64,000 nt of DNA, taken from contig OX465104.1 of assembly GCA_949987565.1 (NCBI GenBank), positions 26,983,939 through 27,047,938 on the forward strand. Reading direction: 5' to 3'. The notes under the pieces are model-generated. The model saw only the letters and a list, made by a program, of their open reading frames with translations. It made no database searches and was not told where the DNA came from. The stretch comes from Luidia sarsii (lineage: Eukaryota > Echinodermata > Asteroidea > Paxillosida > Luidiidae). Of the stretch, positions 45,249 to 58,338 are shown in pieces. Position 1 is the stretch's first letter; the number at the start of each line of letters is the position of its first letter. A program made the position numbers and the translations under genes.

Positions 45249-45668
45249 GTGAGTTTGTGCCTTGTAAGAATGACTTGTCATCTACTCATTCCGTACTGCT
45301 CCAGAGGCTTCAAATGTATCCTGCTTTGGGACTTTTTGTCAATTCTCTGACTAGCCCTACATGTATGTAGTGGGTTCTGAACTGAATGTTTACATCTTCC
45401 GTTAGTTTAAAAATCTTCCACTAAAACCTGGACTAAATCACCAAATCTGGCACTTCCTCTCTTTTCATAGCAGTAGTGTCTATATATGGGTACTTTTCAC
45501 TCATATCCACTTGCCATTTTGCCCGAATGCTGATCTAAACTCAAACTAAGAAATCCATCCCAACATAGTAAGTCTCACATCCTTAGAAGTTTCCTCTGAA
45601 TCCATGTACTCTGATCTTTAAGGAATACAATGACTAAGACATTTCTTCATACTTTTCTTTTGTCTCAG

Positions 45669-45880
45669 AATGGACAACCTATGGACACCCAGGTGCAGCC
45701 AGATATCAGCTTTTCATCAGAGGCAGTGGAGAGGGACTTCAACTGGACGGCAGCCACGACCACTTCTTGAAAATTTAATTGGATCTTGGATATAACTTTA
45801 GATTATCCTTATTTTTTGTTTTATTAAAATTAATTCAAGTAGTTCATTGTATAATAAAAATAGAAGAGTTTCTCTGTGTT
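45669..45880 (+). other. Terminal exon-like segment T3 with AATAAA, copy 2
   Basis: It follows TTTTGTCTCAG and starts AATGGACAACCTATGGACAC. AATAAA is at 45853-45858. It closes the transcription unit inferred to start near 28.3 kb. Confidence 0.5.
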
Positions 45881-47690
45881 TTTTTTGAAAACTAGTTTTC
45901 AACACTTATCCAAATTACATCCTCCAACCGCAGACATTGTTTCTTCTCTCTCTCCTATCTTTGCACCCATATCTTCTCTCAGCCAGGTCAATCATTGACC
46001 TATCTCTTTCATTTTTTTTGCACCAACATCTTTCTCTCTACTCTCTCCCACCAATTGCACTCTTGCACTGTCATCCTCAATGCATAGAAGAAACAAAGCC
46101 TGCTTGGTCATAGATTGATGGGATGATATTCTGAAATGATCATCTCAAAAGCAAAAGAAAAACTGAAGTACTTTGAGCAATCAAACAAATGTGTGTACCA
46201 CAGAGAAACTTGTTTATGGTTAATAATTATGGTATTGTTGTAATTATGGTAATAGAATTTAAATAATTAGTGTTAATTAAGGTGGTACTTATATGTATTT
46301 AATCAAATCAGTCAATTGGCCAAAAGAAGTATCTTCTCTCATCAGCTGTTCTAAGCTATGATGATTATAAAATATCACAATTTGTTCTGTACAGAATATT
46401 AAAAGTTGAGATTGTTTAATGCTCATTTTAAGTTTTAAGTAATATTGATAAATATTCATGACATTATGTAAACAGTACTGTTGATGTAGTAAGAAGCCCC
46501 TTTGACTTGGAGCTGTAATGCTTGATCGCTCTCAGGAGGGTCGGAAAGGAATTTTCAGATCATTTTTTTTGCTTTGAATGTTTGATCTGTTTTTCGCCTT
46601 TCCCAGGTCAAAGAGGGCACCCTTTATCATACCGCTGGGAGCTATTGAATGTATAAAGGATTTCATTATGATGTATAAGTGATAACTGAAAAGCTCTAAC
46701 AAAGCCAACTTAATTCACAATAAAGAAATTGAAAAATTTGAAACTGATATCATTTTAATCTCCACTTTTTTGGGGTCATTTGATTTGTTGGTTTTTAAAT
46801 ATTTTAAGTGCTTAAAGTAGTAGTTCATTTTGAGATGATTTTGGAGGCACTTTGACCACAATTTGTTGTATTAATTCATAAACTTTTATACACAATTGGT
46901 AACCCACATTACCCTGTCTGGTGGCTTTTCAAAGGAATCAACAGCATTACGTCACTATAGTCACATCCGCTAAGTCGAGTTGAAAAATTATTGGGTTGTT
47001 TTGATGAATATTATAGCCAAGTTGAAGAAAACTGTCTGATCTTGGAATTATGATCATTCTGTCTAAATGCAATTACTTCAAAATTAAACTGATCACTGGG
47101 AACTGCTAAAATCAAAATGGAAAATTACTAAGAAAAATTTGACCAGACCGACACTGGAATGGAAGACCTCTGGTTTTGCGAACTACTCTCTTACCATCTG
47201 AATATCTCCATGCACGGACCACGCCCCTGTTTTCATTCAGACTAATAAACAACCAATTGTTGCAAATCTCAGGATGCAACGTTTTCAATTTAAGTCAAAT
47301 GAATAAATAAAGGAAAGACATGACTATTAACTTTTTTTTATTTTTTTATTATGATGAACATGTATAGGCCTAAGTGATAATATCTGAAGCTGGAAGAATG
47401 TCAACTTAATTATTCACGGTACAGAAATTGAACAATTGTTCATCTGCTAAGTTTGGGTTGTTTACTATTCGTTTTCAGAATGGGTGCAAACGGGCATCTC
47501 GTAGGAACCAATGCGTGCAAAATGAACCCACAAAAAGGATCCGCTGCTGTTCACTCCCCTTTAAGCTTTCTTGGTGGCGCTCTTTACAATTAACAGTCTG
47601 CCTGATGACGACTTCCCAACCGTTGGTGGCGCTCTTTACAATTTACAGTCTGCCCGACTGACAACTTCCCAACTATTGGTGGCGCTATCA
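45881..47690. other. AT-rich spacer with GGTGGCGCT repeats, copy 2
   Basis: Homologous to 1806-3606 with scattered substitutions and small indels. It includes the three GGTGGCGCT repeats (about 47573-47690). No gene recognised; the 77-codon frame at 47428-47661 runs through those short repeats. Confidence 0.65.
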
Positions 47691-47707
47691 AGTTTGTTTT
47701 GATCAGA

Positions 47708-47844
47708 CAGGCGGCCATTTTCAATTTTGCTGAACTCAAAGTTAGTAGAATTCCTCGACAGTTTGATGTTTACCTCCTTAATAAACTCACTCATGTTGCT
47801 ATAATCCACATTACTGTTTGAGACCCATCCAGGAGTACAGTCAT
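47708..47844 (+). promoter_or_regulatory. Promoter / first-exon-like segment, copy 2
   Basis: Same layout as 3628-3764: GGCGGCCATTTTCAATTTTG at the start, TACAGTCAT before GTGAGT at 47845. The donor and the CCAT motif are unchanged although the surrounding spacer has diverged slightly from copy 1. Confidence 0.4.
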
Positions 47845-47927
47845 GTGAGTTTTTGACTTTATTTTATACCTTTATCAAGTTTTTGAAGCCGATTTCGCCT
47901 GGTTGCGACAGTCGCAGTGCCAGTCTC

Positions 47928-49072
47928 AGTCCGAGTAACTTGGACCCTTACAATCGCTTTTATTTTTTATTTTGAGGGAGTCGGACGATAGTAGGGTCCA
48001 AGGAATCCTGCTATGAAACTCGATAAACTGACTGTGTTCGACTCCATGACTACCCCCGACCTAAACCCCCAGATTTTACCCCGAAAACACCCGTGAAACA
48101 GTCCCAAGCACCCATCTTTGGATTAAGTGAGAATTATTGATTTCAATACTGGTCATTTGTTTTACTCACGTTTGCGGCGGCCATCTTTGATTTCAAATCG
48201 AAACGGTAAATGTTTACACATAAATCGATGATGTTTTGACAGGTCTGTGTGCGCAGTGGGTCTGTTTGAGTATGTGTGCGCACACACGCGTTGACTTCAA
48301 TTGTCGCGCAAAACGTCATCGATTTGACTAGAACCGAGTTAGTTAAAGACCGAGTTGACTGACACCCATCCTACATTTAGGTTGTCGAGGGTCGGAGACC
48401 TGAGGGTTACGGACCGCTATGTACACAAATCTGGAGAACTTTGTGTATTCAGAATTTTTCAGTCCCTTGTGTCCCGAATCCCGATTTCTCCCTTTTTTCA
48501 TCCTTTTGAAAATCAACACACACAATCTAAGGACATGGATGTGATCTCAAATAAACATGACTCACTGAAACACTGCCTGAAAAAATCTGTCAACATCTGC
48601 ACCAGGTTCAGCATCTGAACCTGGCTCCTCAAGCAATCATCATCATGTAGACGGCTATTTCCTGTGTTGCAACTTGCAATAACAGTACTTACATGCGTGA
48701 TGCGCACACAGTGTGCAGGTCATCGGCCTGTGAATAGCAGACTTGTACACTACCCGTACAAGCATGCACGTACACGTAGTGTACATGTTCATGTACATGT
48801 ACACTGTACATGCACACGCTGTATGCTGTTCATGAAGTGCAGGTGGTTGTGGTCGCTGGAGTGTTTAGGTAACACTTTTGTTTTGATCAGCGACACAAGG
48901 AAAAGTTTCTGCTGATCTGTTGCTAAGATCTTCCTGATCATGCTGATATCTTACAATTTGATTGAGTCTGCTCAATTTCATCAAGTCTCCTCTTCACAGG
49001 GCGATGACCTACCGCTGCACAAAAATTTCAATTTCAAAAAAAGGCGACTTGTAAGGTCCCATTACTCGGACT
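47928..49072. mobile_element. Foldback/TIR transposon-like element, copy 2
   Basis: Same element and same position as 3848-4996 (about 84 bp after the donor), so it was inserted before the spacers duplicated. The ends are AGTCCGAGTAACTTGGACCC and GGTCCCATTACTCGGACT. No transposase. Confidence 0.65.
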
Positions 49073-49226
49073 AGGCTTAGCCATGTTATCCCACAATTTA
49101 TGTACATTTACTGTTTAAAGTTAAGTAGTGCACTGGGCTTTATATTATATGCATTAGTGATTACCATTGTTTATAAAAACCAATGCAATTCTAATCCTTT
49201 GCTTTATTTTTCCTCTCTATTGCTAG

Positions 49227-52200
49227 TGGTGACTTAATGCCTTCAGTCAACTCCTGCAACATCAACCCTCCAAACGAAACTGCCTTCTGTCGACTCTTTC
49301 GACAGCCACCCTCCAAAAGAAACTGCTGTCCAACAACTCCTGCGACGGCAACCCTCTAAATGAAACTGCCGTCTGTCAACTCCTTTGATGGCCACCCTCC
49401 AAACGAAAATGGCGTCCCTTAACTTCTAAGATGTCAACCCTCCAAACAAAACTGTCTTCTGTTGACTCCTGGGACGGCCACCCTTTCAAACGAATCTGCC
49501 GTCCGTTGACGCCTGCAACGGCAACCCTCAAAATGAAACTACCGTCCATCAACTCCTTCCACGGCCACACTCCAAATGAAACTACCGTCCATCAACTCGT
49601 TCCACGGCCACCCTCCAAACGAAACTGTCGTCCGTCGACTCCTGCGATGGCAACCCTCCAAAAGAAACTGTCGTCCGTCGACTCCTGCGACGGCAATCCT
49701 CCAAACAAAACTGTTGTCCATCGACTTCTGTGACGGCAACCCTCCAAACCAAACTGTCGTCCATCGACTCCTGTGACGACAACCCTCCAAACCAAACTGT
49801 CGTCCATCGACTCCTGTGACGACAACCCTCCGAATGAAACTGTCGTTCGTCGACTCCTGTGACGACAACTGTCGACGTCTGTCGACTCCTGCGACGGCAA
49901 CCCTCCAAACCAAACTGTCGATCGTCGACTCCTGCGATGGCAACCCTCCAAAAGAAACTGTCGTCCGTCGACTCCTGCGACGGCAATCCTCCAAACAAAA
50001 CTGTTGTCCGTCGACTTCTGTGACGGCAACCCTCCAAACCAAACTGTCGTCCGTCGACTCCTGTGACGACAACCCTCCAAACCAAGCTGTCGTCCGTCGA
50101 CTCCTGTGACGGCAACCCTCCAAACCAAACTGTCGTCCACCGACTCCTGTGACGGCTACCCTCCAAGCCAAACTGTCGTCCATCGAGTCCTGCTATGGCA
50201 ACCCTCCAAACCAAACTGTCGTCTGTCGACTCCTGTGACTGCAACCCTCCAAACGAAACTGTTGTCCTTGAGTCCTGTGACGGCAACCCTCCAAACCAAA
50301 CTGTTGTCCATCGACTCCTGTAACGGCAACCCTCCAAACCAAACTGTTGTCCATCGACTCCTGTGACGACAACCCTCCAAACCAAACTGTTGTCCATCGA
50401 CTCCTGTGACGGCAACCCTCCAAACCAAACTGTCGTCCATCGACTCCTGTGACGACAACCCTCCAAACCAAACTGTTGTCCATCGACTCCTGTGACGGCA
50501 ACCCTCCAAACCAAACTGTTGTCCTCGAGTCCTGTGACGACAACCCTCCAAAGCAAACTGTTGTCCTCGAGTCCTGTGACGGCAACCCTCCAAACCAAAC
50601 TGTCGTCTGTCGACTCCTGTGACGGCAACCCTCCAAACCAAACTGTCGTCCATCGACTCCTGTGACGGCAACCCTCCAAACAAAACTGTCGTCCATCGAC
50701 TCCTGCGATGACAACCCTCCAAACGAAACTATCGTTCGTCGACTCCTCTGACAACAACCCTCCAAAGGAAACTGCCGTCCATCAACTCCTGCGACGGCAA
50801 CCCTCCAAAGCAAACTGTCGTCCATCGAGTCCTGCGATGGCAACCCTCCAAACCAAACTGTCGTCTGTCAACTCCTGCGATGGCAACCCTCCAAACAAAA
50901 CTGTCGTCTTTCGACCCCTGCGATGGCAACCCTCCAAACAAAACTGTCGTCTGTCGACTCCTGTGATGGCAACCCTCCAAACCAAACTGTCGATCGTCGA
51001 CTCCTGTGACGGCAACCCTCCAAACCACACTGTCGTCCATCGACTCCTGTGACGACAACTCTCCAAACCAAACTGTCGTCCTTCGAGTCCTGCGATAACA
51101 ACCCTCCAAACGAAACTATCGTTTGTCGACTCCTGTGACAACAACCCTCCAAAGGAAACTGCCGTCCATCGACTCCTTTCACGGCAACCGTCCAAACCAA
51201 TTTGTCGTCCATCGACTCCTTTGACGACAACCTTCCAAACCAAACTGTCGTCCTCGAGTCCTGTGACGGCAACCCTCCTAACCAAACTGTCGTCTGTCGA
51301 CTCCTTTGACGGCAACCCTCCAAACAAAACTGTCGTCTTTCGACTCCTGCGATGGCAACCCTCCAAACAAAACTATCGTCTGTCGACTCCTGCGATGGCA
51401 ACCCTCAAAACGAAACTGTCGTCTGTCGACTCCTGCGACAGCAAACCTCCAAACGAAATTGTCGTCCATCGACTCCTGTGACGGCAACCCTCTAAACAAA
51501 ACTGCCTTCTGTCAACTCTTGTGACGGCAACCCTGAAAACCAAACTGTCGTCCTCGACTCCTGTGACGGCAACCCTCCAAACCAAACTGTCGTCTGTCAA
51601 CTCCTGCGATGGCAACCCTCCAAACCAAACTGTCGTCCTCTAATCCTGTGACGACAACCCTCCAAACCAAACTGTCGTCCATCAACTCCTGTGACGACAA
51701 CCCTCCAAATGAAACTGTCGTTCGTCGACTCCTGTGACGACAACCCTCCAAACGAAACTGTCGTTCGTCGACTCCTGTGACAACAACCCTCCAAACGAAA
51801 CTGTCGTTCAAGACTCCCGTGACGGCAACCCTCCAAACCAAACTGTCGTTCGTCGACTCCTGTGAAGGCAACCCTCCAAACAAAACTGTCGTCCATCGAC
51901 TCCTGCGATGACAACCCTCCAAACGAAACTATCGTTCGTCGACTCCTCTGACAACAACCCTCCAAAGGAAACTGCCGTCCATCAACTCCTGCGACGGCAA
52001 CCCTCCAAAGCAAACTGTCGTCCATCGAGTCCTGCGATGGCAACCCTCAAAACCAAACTGTCGTCTGTCAACTCCTGCGATGGCAACCCTCCAAACAAAA
52101 CTGTCGTCTTTCGACCCCTGCGATGGCAACCCTCCAAACAAAACTGTCGTCTGTCGACTCCTGTGATGGCAACCCTCCAAACCAAACTGTCGATCGTCGA

Positions 52201-55200
52201 CTCCTGTGACGGCAACCCTCCAAACCACACTGTCGTCCATCGACTCCTGTGACGACAACTCTCCAAACCAAACTGTCGTCCTTCGAGTCCTGCGATAACA
52301 ACCCTCCAAACGAAACTATCGTTTGTCGACTCCTGTGACAACAACCCTCCAAAGGAAACTGCCGTCCATCGACTCCTTTCACGGCAACCGTCCAAACCAA
52401 TTTGTCGTCCATCGACTCCTTTGACGACAACCTTCCAAACCAAACTGTCGTCCTCGAGTCCTGTGACGGCAACCCTCCTAACCAAACTGTCGTCTGTCGA
52501 CTCCTTTGACGGCAACCCTCCAAACAAAACTGTCGTCTTTCGACTCCTGCGATGGCAACCCTCCAAACAAAACTATCGTCTGTCGACTCCTGCGATGGCA
52601 ACCCTCAAAACGAAACTGTCGTCTGTCCACTCCTGCGACAGCAAACCTCCAAACGAAATTGTCGTCCATCGACTCCTGTGACGGCAACCCTCTAAACAAA
52701 ACTGCCTTCTGTCAACTCTTGTGACGGCAACCCTGTAAACGAAACTGTCGTCTGTCGACTCCTGTGACGGCAACTCTCCAAACCACACTGTCGTCCTCGA
52801 CTCCTGTGACGACAACCCTCCAAACCAAACTGTCGTCCATCGAGTCTTGCGACGGCAACCCTCCAAACCAAACTGTCGTCCGTCGAATCCTGTGACAACA
52901 ACCCTTCAAACAAAACTGTCGTCCATCGAGTCCTGTGATGGCAACCCTCCAAATCAAACTGTCGTCTGTCAACTCCTGCGACAGCAAACCTCCAAACGAA
53001 ACTGTCGTCCATCGACTCCTGTGACGGCAACCCTCTAAACAAAACTGCCTTCTGTTAACTCCTGTGACGGCAACCCTGTAAACGAAACTGTCGTCTGTCA
53101 ACTCCTGTGACGGCAACCCTCCAAACCACAACCCTCCCAACCACACTGTCGTCCATCGACTCCTGTGACGACAACCCTCCAAACCAAACTGTCGTCCATC
53201 GAGTCCTGCGACGGCAACCCTCCAAACCAAACTGTCGTTCGTCGACTCCTGTGACGACAACCCTCCAAACCAAACTGTCGTCCATCAACTCCTGTGACGA
53301 CAACCCTCCAAATGAAACTGTCGTTCGTCGACTCCTGTGACGACAACCCTCCAAACGAAACTGTCGTTCGTCGACTCCTGTGACAACAACCCTCCAAACG
53401 AAACTGTCGTTCAAGACTCCCGTGACGGCAACCCTCCAAACCAAACTGTCGTTCGTCGACTCCTGTGAAGGCAACCCTCCAAACAAAACTGTCGTCCATC
53501 GACTCCTGCGATGACAACCCTCCAAACGAAACTATCGTTCGTCGACTCCTCTGACAACAACCCTCCAAAGGAAACTGCCGTCCATCAACTCCTGCGACGG
53601 CAACCCTCCAAAGCAAACTGTCGTCCATCGAGTCCTGCGATGGCAACCCTCCAAGCCAAACTGTCGTCCATCGAGTCCTGCTATGGCAACCCTCCAAACC
53701 AAACTGTCGTCCACCGACTCCTGTGACGGCTACCCTCCGAACCAAGCTGTCGTCCGTCGACTCCTGCGACGGCAACCCTCCCAACCACAACCCTCCCAAC
53801 CACACTGTCGTCCATCGACTCCTGTGACGACAACCCTCCAAACCAAACTGTCGTCCATCGAGTCCTGCGACGGCAACCCTCCAAACCAAACTGTCGTTCG
53901 TCGACTCCTGTGACGACAACCCTCCAAACCAAACTGTCGTCCATCAACTCCTGTGACGACAACCCTCCAAATGAAACTGTCGTTCGTCGACTCCTGTGAC
54001 GACAACCCTCCAAACGAAACTGTCGTTCGTCGACTCCTGTGACAACAACCCTCCAAACGAAACTGTCGTTCAAGACTCCCGTGACGGCAACCCTCCAAAC
54101 CAAACTGTCGTTCGTCGACTCCTGTGAAGGCAACCCTCCAAACAAAACTGTCGTCCATCGACTCCTGCGATGACAACCCTCCAAACGAAACTATCGTTCG
54201 TCGACTCCTCTGACAACAACCCTCCAAAGGAAACTGCCGTCCATCAACTCCTGCGACGGCAACCCTCCAAAGCAAACTGTCGTCCATCGAGTCCTGCGAT
54301 GGCAACCCTCCAAACCAAACTGTCGTCTGTCAACTCCTGCGATGGCAACCCTCCAAACAAAACTGTCGTCTTTCGACCCCTGCGATGGCAACCCTCCAAA
54401 CAAAACTGTCGTCTGTCGACTCCTGTGATGGCAACCCTCCAAACCAAACTGTCGATCGTCGACTCCTGTGACGGCAACCCTCCAAACCACACTGTCGTCC
54501 ATCGACTCCTGTGACGACAACTCTCCAAACCAAACTGTCGTCCTTCGAGTCCTGCGATAACAACCCTCCAAACGAAACTATCGTTTGTCGACTCCTGTGA
54601 CAACAACCCTCCAAAGGAAACTGCCGTCCATCGACTCCTTTCACGGCAACCGTCCAAACCAATTTGTCGTCCATCGACTCCTTTGACGACAACCTTCCAA
54701 ACCAAACTGTCGTCCTCGAGTCCTGTGACGGCAACCCTCCTAACCAAACTGTCGTCTGTCGACTCCTTTGACGGCAACCCTCCAAACAAAACTGTCGTCT
54801 TTCGACTCCTGCGATGGCAACCCTCCAAACAAAACTATCGTCTGTCGACTCCTGCGATGGCAACCCTCAAAACGAAACTGTCGTCTGTCCACTCCTGCGA
54901 CAGCAAACCTCCAAACGAAATTGTCGTCCATCGACTCCTGTGACGGCAACCCTCTAAACAAAACTGCCTTCTGTCAACTCTTGTGACGGCAACCCTGTAA
55001 ACGAAACTGTCGTCTGTCGACTCCTGTGACGGCAACTCTCCAAACCACACTGTCGTCCTCGACTCCTGTGACGACAACCCTCCAAACCAAACTGTCGTCC
55101 ATCGAGTCTTGCGACGGCAACCCTCCAAACCAAACTGTCGTCCGTCGAATCCTGTGACAACAACCCTTCAAACAAAACTGTCGTCCATCGAGTCCTGTGA

Positions 55201-57682
55201 TGGCAACCCTCCAAATCAAACTGTCGTCTGTCAACTCCTGCGACAGCAAACCTCCAAACGAAACTGTCGTCCATCGACTCCTGTGACGGCAACCCTCTAA
55301 ACAAAACTGCCTTCTGTTAACTCCTGTGACGGCAACCCTGTAAAGGAAACTGTCGTCTGTCAACTCCTGTGACGGCAACCCTCCAAACCAAACTGTCGTC
55401 CACCGACTCCTGTGACGGCTACCCTCCGAACCAAGCTGTCGTCCGTCGACTCCTGCGACGGCAACCCTCCCAACCACAACCCTCCCAACCACACTGTCGT
55501 CCATCGACTCCTGTGACGACAACCCTCCAAACCAAACTGTCGTCCATCGAGTCCTGCGACGGCAACCCTCCAAACCAAACTGTCGTTCGTCGACTCCTGT
55601 GACGACAACCCTCCAAACCAAACTGTCGTCCTCGACTCCTGTGACAGCAACCCTCCAAACCAAACTGTCGTCTGTCAACTCCTGCGATGGCAACCCTCCA
55701 AACCAAACTGTCGTCCTCTAATCCTGTGACGACAACCCTCCAAACCAAACTGTCGTCCATCGACTCCTGTGACGACAACCCTCCAAACGAAACTGTCGTT
55801 CGTCGACTCCTGTCACGACAACCCTCCAAACGAAACTGTCGTTCGTCGACTCCTGTGACAACAACCCTCCAAACGAAACTGTCGTTCAAGACTCCCGTGA
55901 CGGCAACCCTCCAAACCAAACTGTCGTTCGTCGACTCCTGTGATGGCAACCCTCCAAACCACACTGTCGTCCATCGACTCCTGTGACGACAACCCTCCAA
56001 ACCAAACTGTCGTCCATCGACTCCTGTGACGACAACCCTCCGAATGAAACTGTCGTTCATCGACTCCTGTGACGACAACTGTCGACGTCTGTCGACTCCT
56101 GCGACGGCAACCCTCCAAACCAAACTGTCGATCGTCGACTCCTGTGACGACAACCCTCCAAACCAAACTGTCGTCCATCGACTCCTGTAACAACAACCCT
56201 CCAAACCAAACTGTCGTCTGTCGACTCCTGCGACGGCAACCCTCCAAACCACACTGTCGTCTGTCGACTCCTGTGACGACAACCCTCCAAACCAAGCTGT
56301 CGTCCGTCGACTCCTGTGACGGCAACCCTCCAAACCAAACTGTCGTCCACCGACTCCTGTGACAGCTACCCTCCAAGCCAAACTGTCGTCCATCGAGTCC
56401 TGCTATGGCAACCCTCCAAACTAAACTGTCGTCTGTCGACTCCTGTGACTGCAACCCACCAAACGAAACTGTTGTCCTTGAGTCCTGTGACGGCAACCCT
56501 CCAAACCAAACTGTTTTCCATCGACTCCTGTAACGGCAACCCTCCAAACCAAACTGTTGTCCATCGACTCCTGTGACGACAACCCTCCAAACCAAACTGT
56601 TGTCCATCGACTCCTGTGACGGCAACCCTCCAAACCAAACTGTCGTCCATCGACTCCTGTGACGACAACCCTCCAAACCAAACTGTTGTCCATCGACTCC
56701 TGTGACGGCAACCCTCCAAACCAAACTGTTGTCCTCGAGTCCTGTGACGACAACCCTCCAAAGCAAACTGTTGTCCTCGAGTCCTGTGACGGCAACCCTC
56801 CAAACCAAACTGTCGTCTGTCGACTCCTGTGACGGCAACCCTCCAAACCAAACTGTCGTCCATCGACTCCTGTGACGGCAACCCTCCAAACGAAACTGTC
56901 GTCGATCGAGTCCTGCGATGGCAACCCTCCAAACCAAACTGTCGTCTGTCGACTCCTGTGACGACAACCTTCAAAACCAAACTGTCCTCTTCGAGTCCTG
57001 CGACGGCAACCCTTCAAACAAAACTGTCGTCCATCGAGTCCTGTGATGGCAACCCTCCAAACCAAACTGTCGTCTGTCAACTCCTGCGACAGCAAACCTC
57101 CAAACGAAACTGTCGTCCATCGACTCCTGTGACGGCAACCCTCTAAACAAAACTGCCTTCTGTTAACTCCTGTGACGGCAACCCTGTAAAGGAAACTGTC
57201 GTCTGTCAACTCCTGTGACGGCAACCCTCCAAACCAAACTGTCGTCCACCGACTCCTGTGACGGCTACCCTCCGAACCAAGCTGTCGTCCGTCGACTCCT
57301 GCGACGGCAACCCTCCCAACCACAACCCTCCCAACCACACTGTCGTCCATCGACTCCTGTGACGACAACCCTCCAAACGAAACTGCCGTCCGTCAACTCC
57401 TGTGAGGACCACCCTGCACAAATAAAACAGCCGTCCGTCAACTCCTGCGACGGCAACCCTGCAGACGAAACTGCCGTCCTTCGACTCCTTCATCAGCAAC
57501 CCTGCAAATGAAACGCCTTCCGTCAACCTTTGAGATGTCAACCCTACTAACGAAGCTGCCGTCTATCAACTCCTGCGACAGCAGCCTTCCAAATGAAGCT
57601 GCCTTCTGTCAACTCCTGCGATGGCAACCATACTTGAGATGTTTAAGGAGCTCACCATTGCAGATCATACTGATCACTAGAG
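49227..57682 (+). other. Inferred array-containing exon, block IV
   Basis: The acceptor TCTATTGCTAG (to 49226) opens TGGTGACTTAATGCC and the array. The array leaves through the E1-like tail and donor (ACTAGAG before GTAGGT at 57683). Taken literally this is one exon of about 8.5 kb. Internal splicing or failure to use these sites is equally possible from sequence alone. Confidence 0.35.
49243..57635. repeat. 43-bp minisatellite, block IV (about 195 units)
   Basis: Edge-type units occupy 49243-49640 and 57367-57635; core-type units lie between. Higher-order copies: the segment starting near 50708 recurs at 51908 (+1,200), and the segment 51660-53120 recurs at +2,262 (53920-55380), with a partial copy near 53278-53640. 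Irregular units include a deletion at 49858-49885 (GACGACAACTGTCGACG) and a 17-bp duplication (AACCCTCCCAACCAC twice) at about 53125, 53777, 55460 and 57312. Confidence 0.97.
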
Positions 57683-57813
57683 GTAGGTCCCAGACAAAAC
57701 GGTTTCTCAAGTTCTAATGTACCTCTTATTTCAGAATGTTGTCATGCCCTACCTCCTTGATTGCCTCGCATTTACCATGCTGTCATTCCTTGTCTTAATT
57801 CCTTCCTAGTCAG

Positions 57814-57918
57814 TGGTGCAGCCTGGATTCTGAGAAGGGCCCAGGAAGAGGCTGGTTTGTGGAAATTGTGAGTGAGGAAATTTGCAGTGACTGAAGATGC
57901 TCCTGAGGTCATATTGAG
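57814..57918 (+). other. Exon-like segment T2, copy 3
   Basis: Copy of 45144-45248 at +12,670, with the same acceptor (CTAGTCAG) and donor (GTGAGT at 57919). Confidence 0.55.
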
Positions 57919-58338
57919 GTGAGTTTGTGCCTTGTAAGAATGACTTGTCATCTACTCATTCCGTACTGCTCCAGAGGCTTCAAATGTATCCTGCTTTGGG
58001 ACTTTTTGTCAATTCTCTGACTAGCCCTACATGTATGTAGTGGGTTCTGAACTGAATGTTTACATCTTCCGTTAGTTTAAAAATCTTCCACTAAAACCTG
58101 GACTAAATCACCAAATCTGGCACTTCCTCTCTTTTCATAGCAGTAGTGTCTATATATGGGTACTTTTCACTCATATCCACTTGCCATTTTGCCCGAATGC
58201 TGATCTAAACTCAAACTAAGAAATCCATCCCAACATAGTAAGTCTCACATCCTTAGAAGTTTCCTCTGAATCCATGTACTCTGATCTTTAAGGAATACAA
58301 TGACTAAGACATTTCTTCATACTTTTCTTTTGTCTCAG

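Larger units (their letters stand above)
44697..57366. repeat. 12,670-bp segmental tandem duplication, first copy
   Basis: The sequence from 44697 (within a 43-bp unit, CAACCCTCCAAACGAAACT) to 57366 is followed immediately by a second copy. All landmarks recur at exactly +12,670 (45013 with 57683, 45144 with 57814, 47928 with 60598, 49227 with 61897, 50708 with 63378). I saw no difference wherever I compared the copies. Both ends of the block lie inside 43-bp units. Confidence 0.95.
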
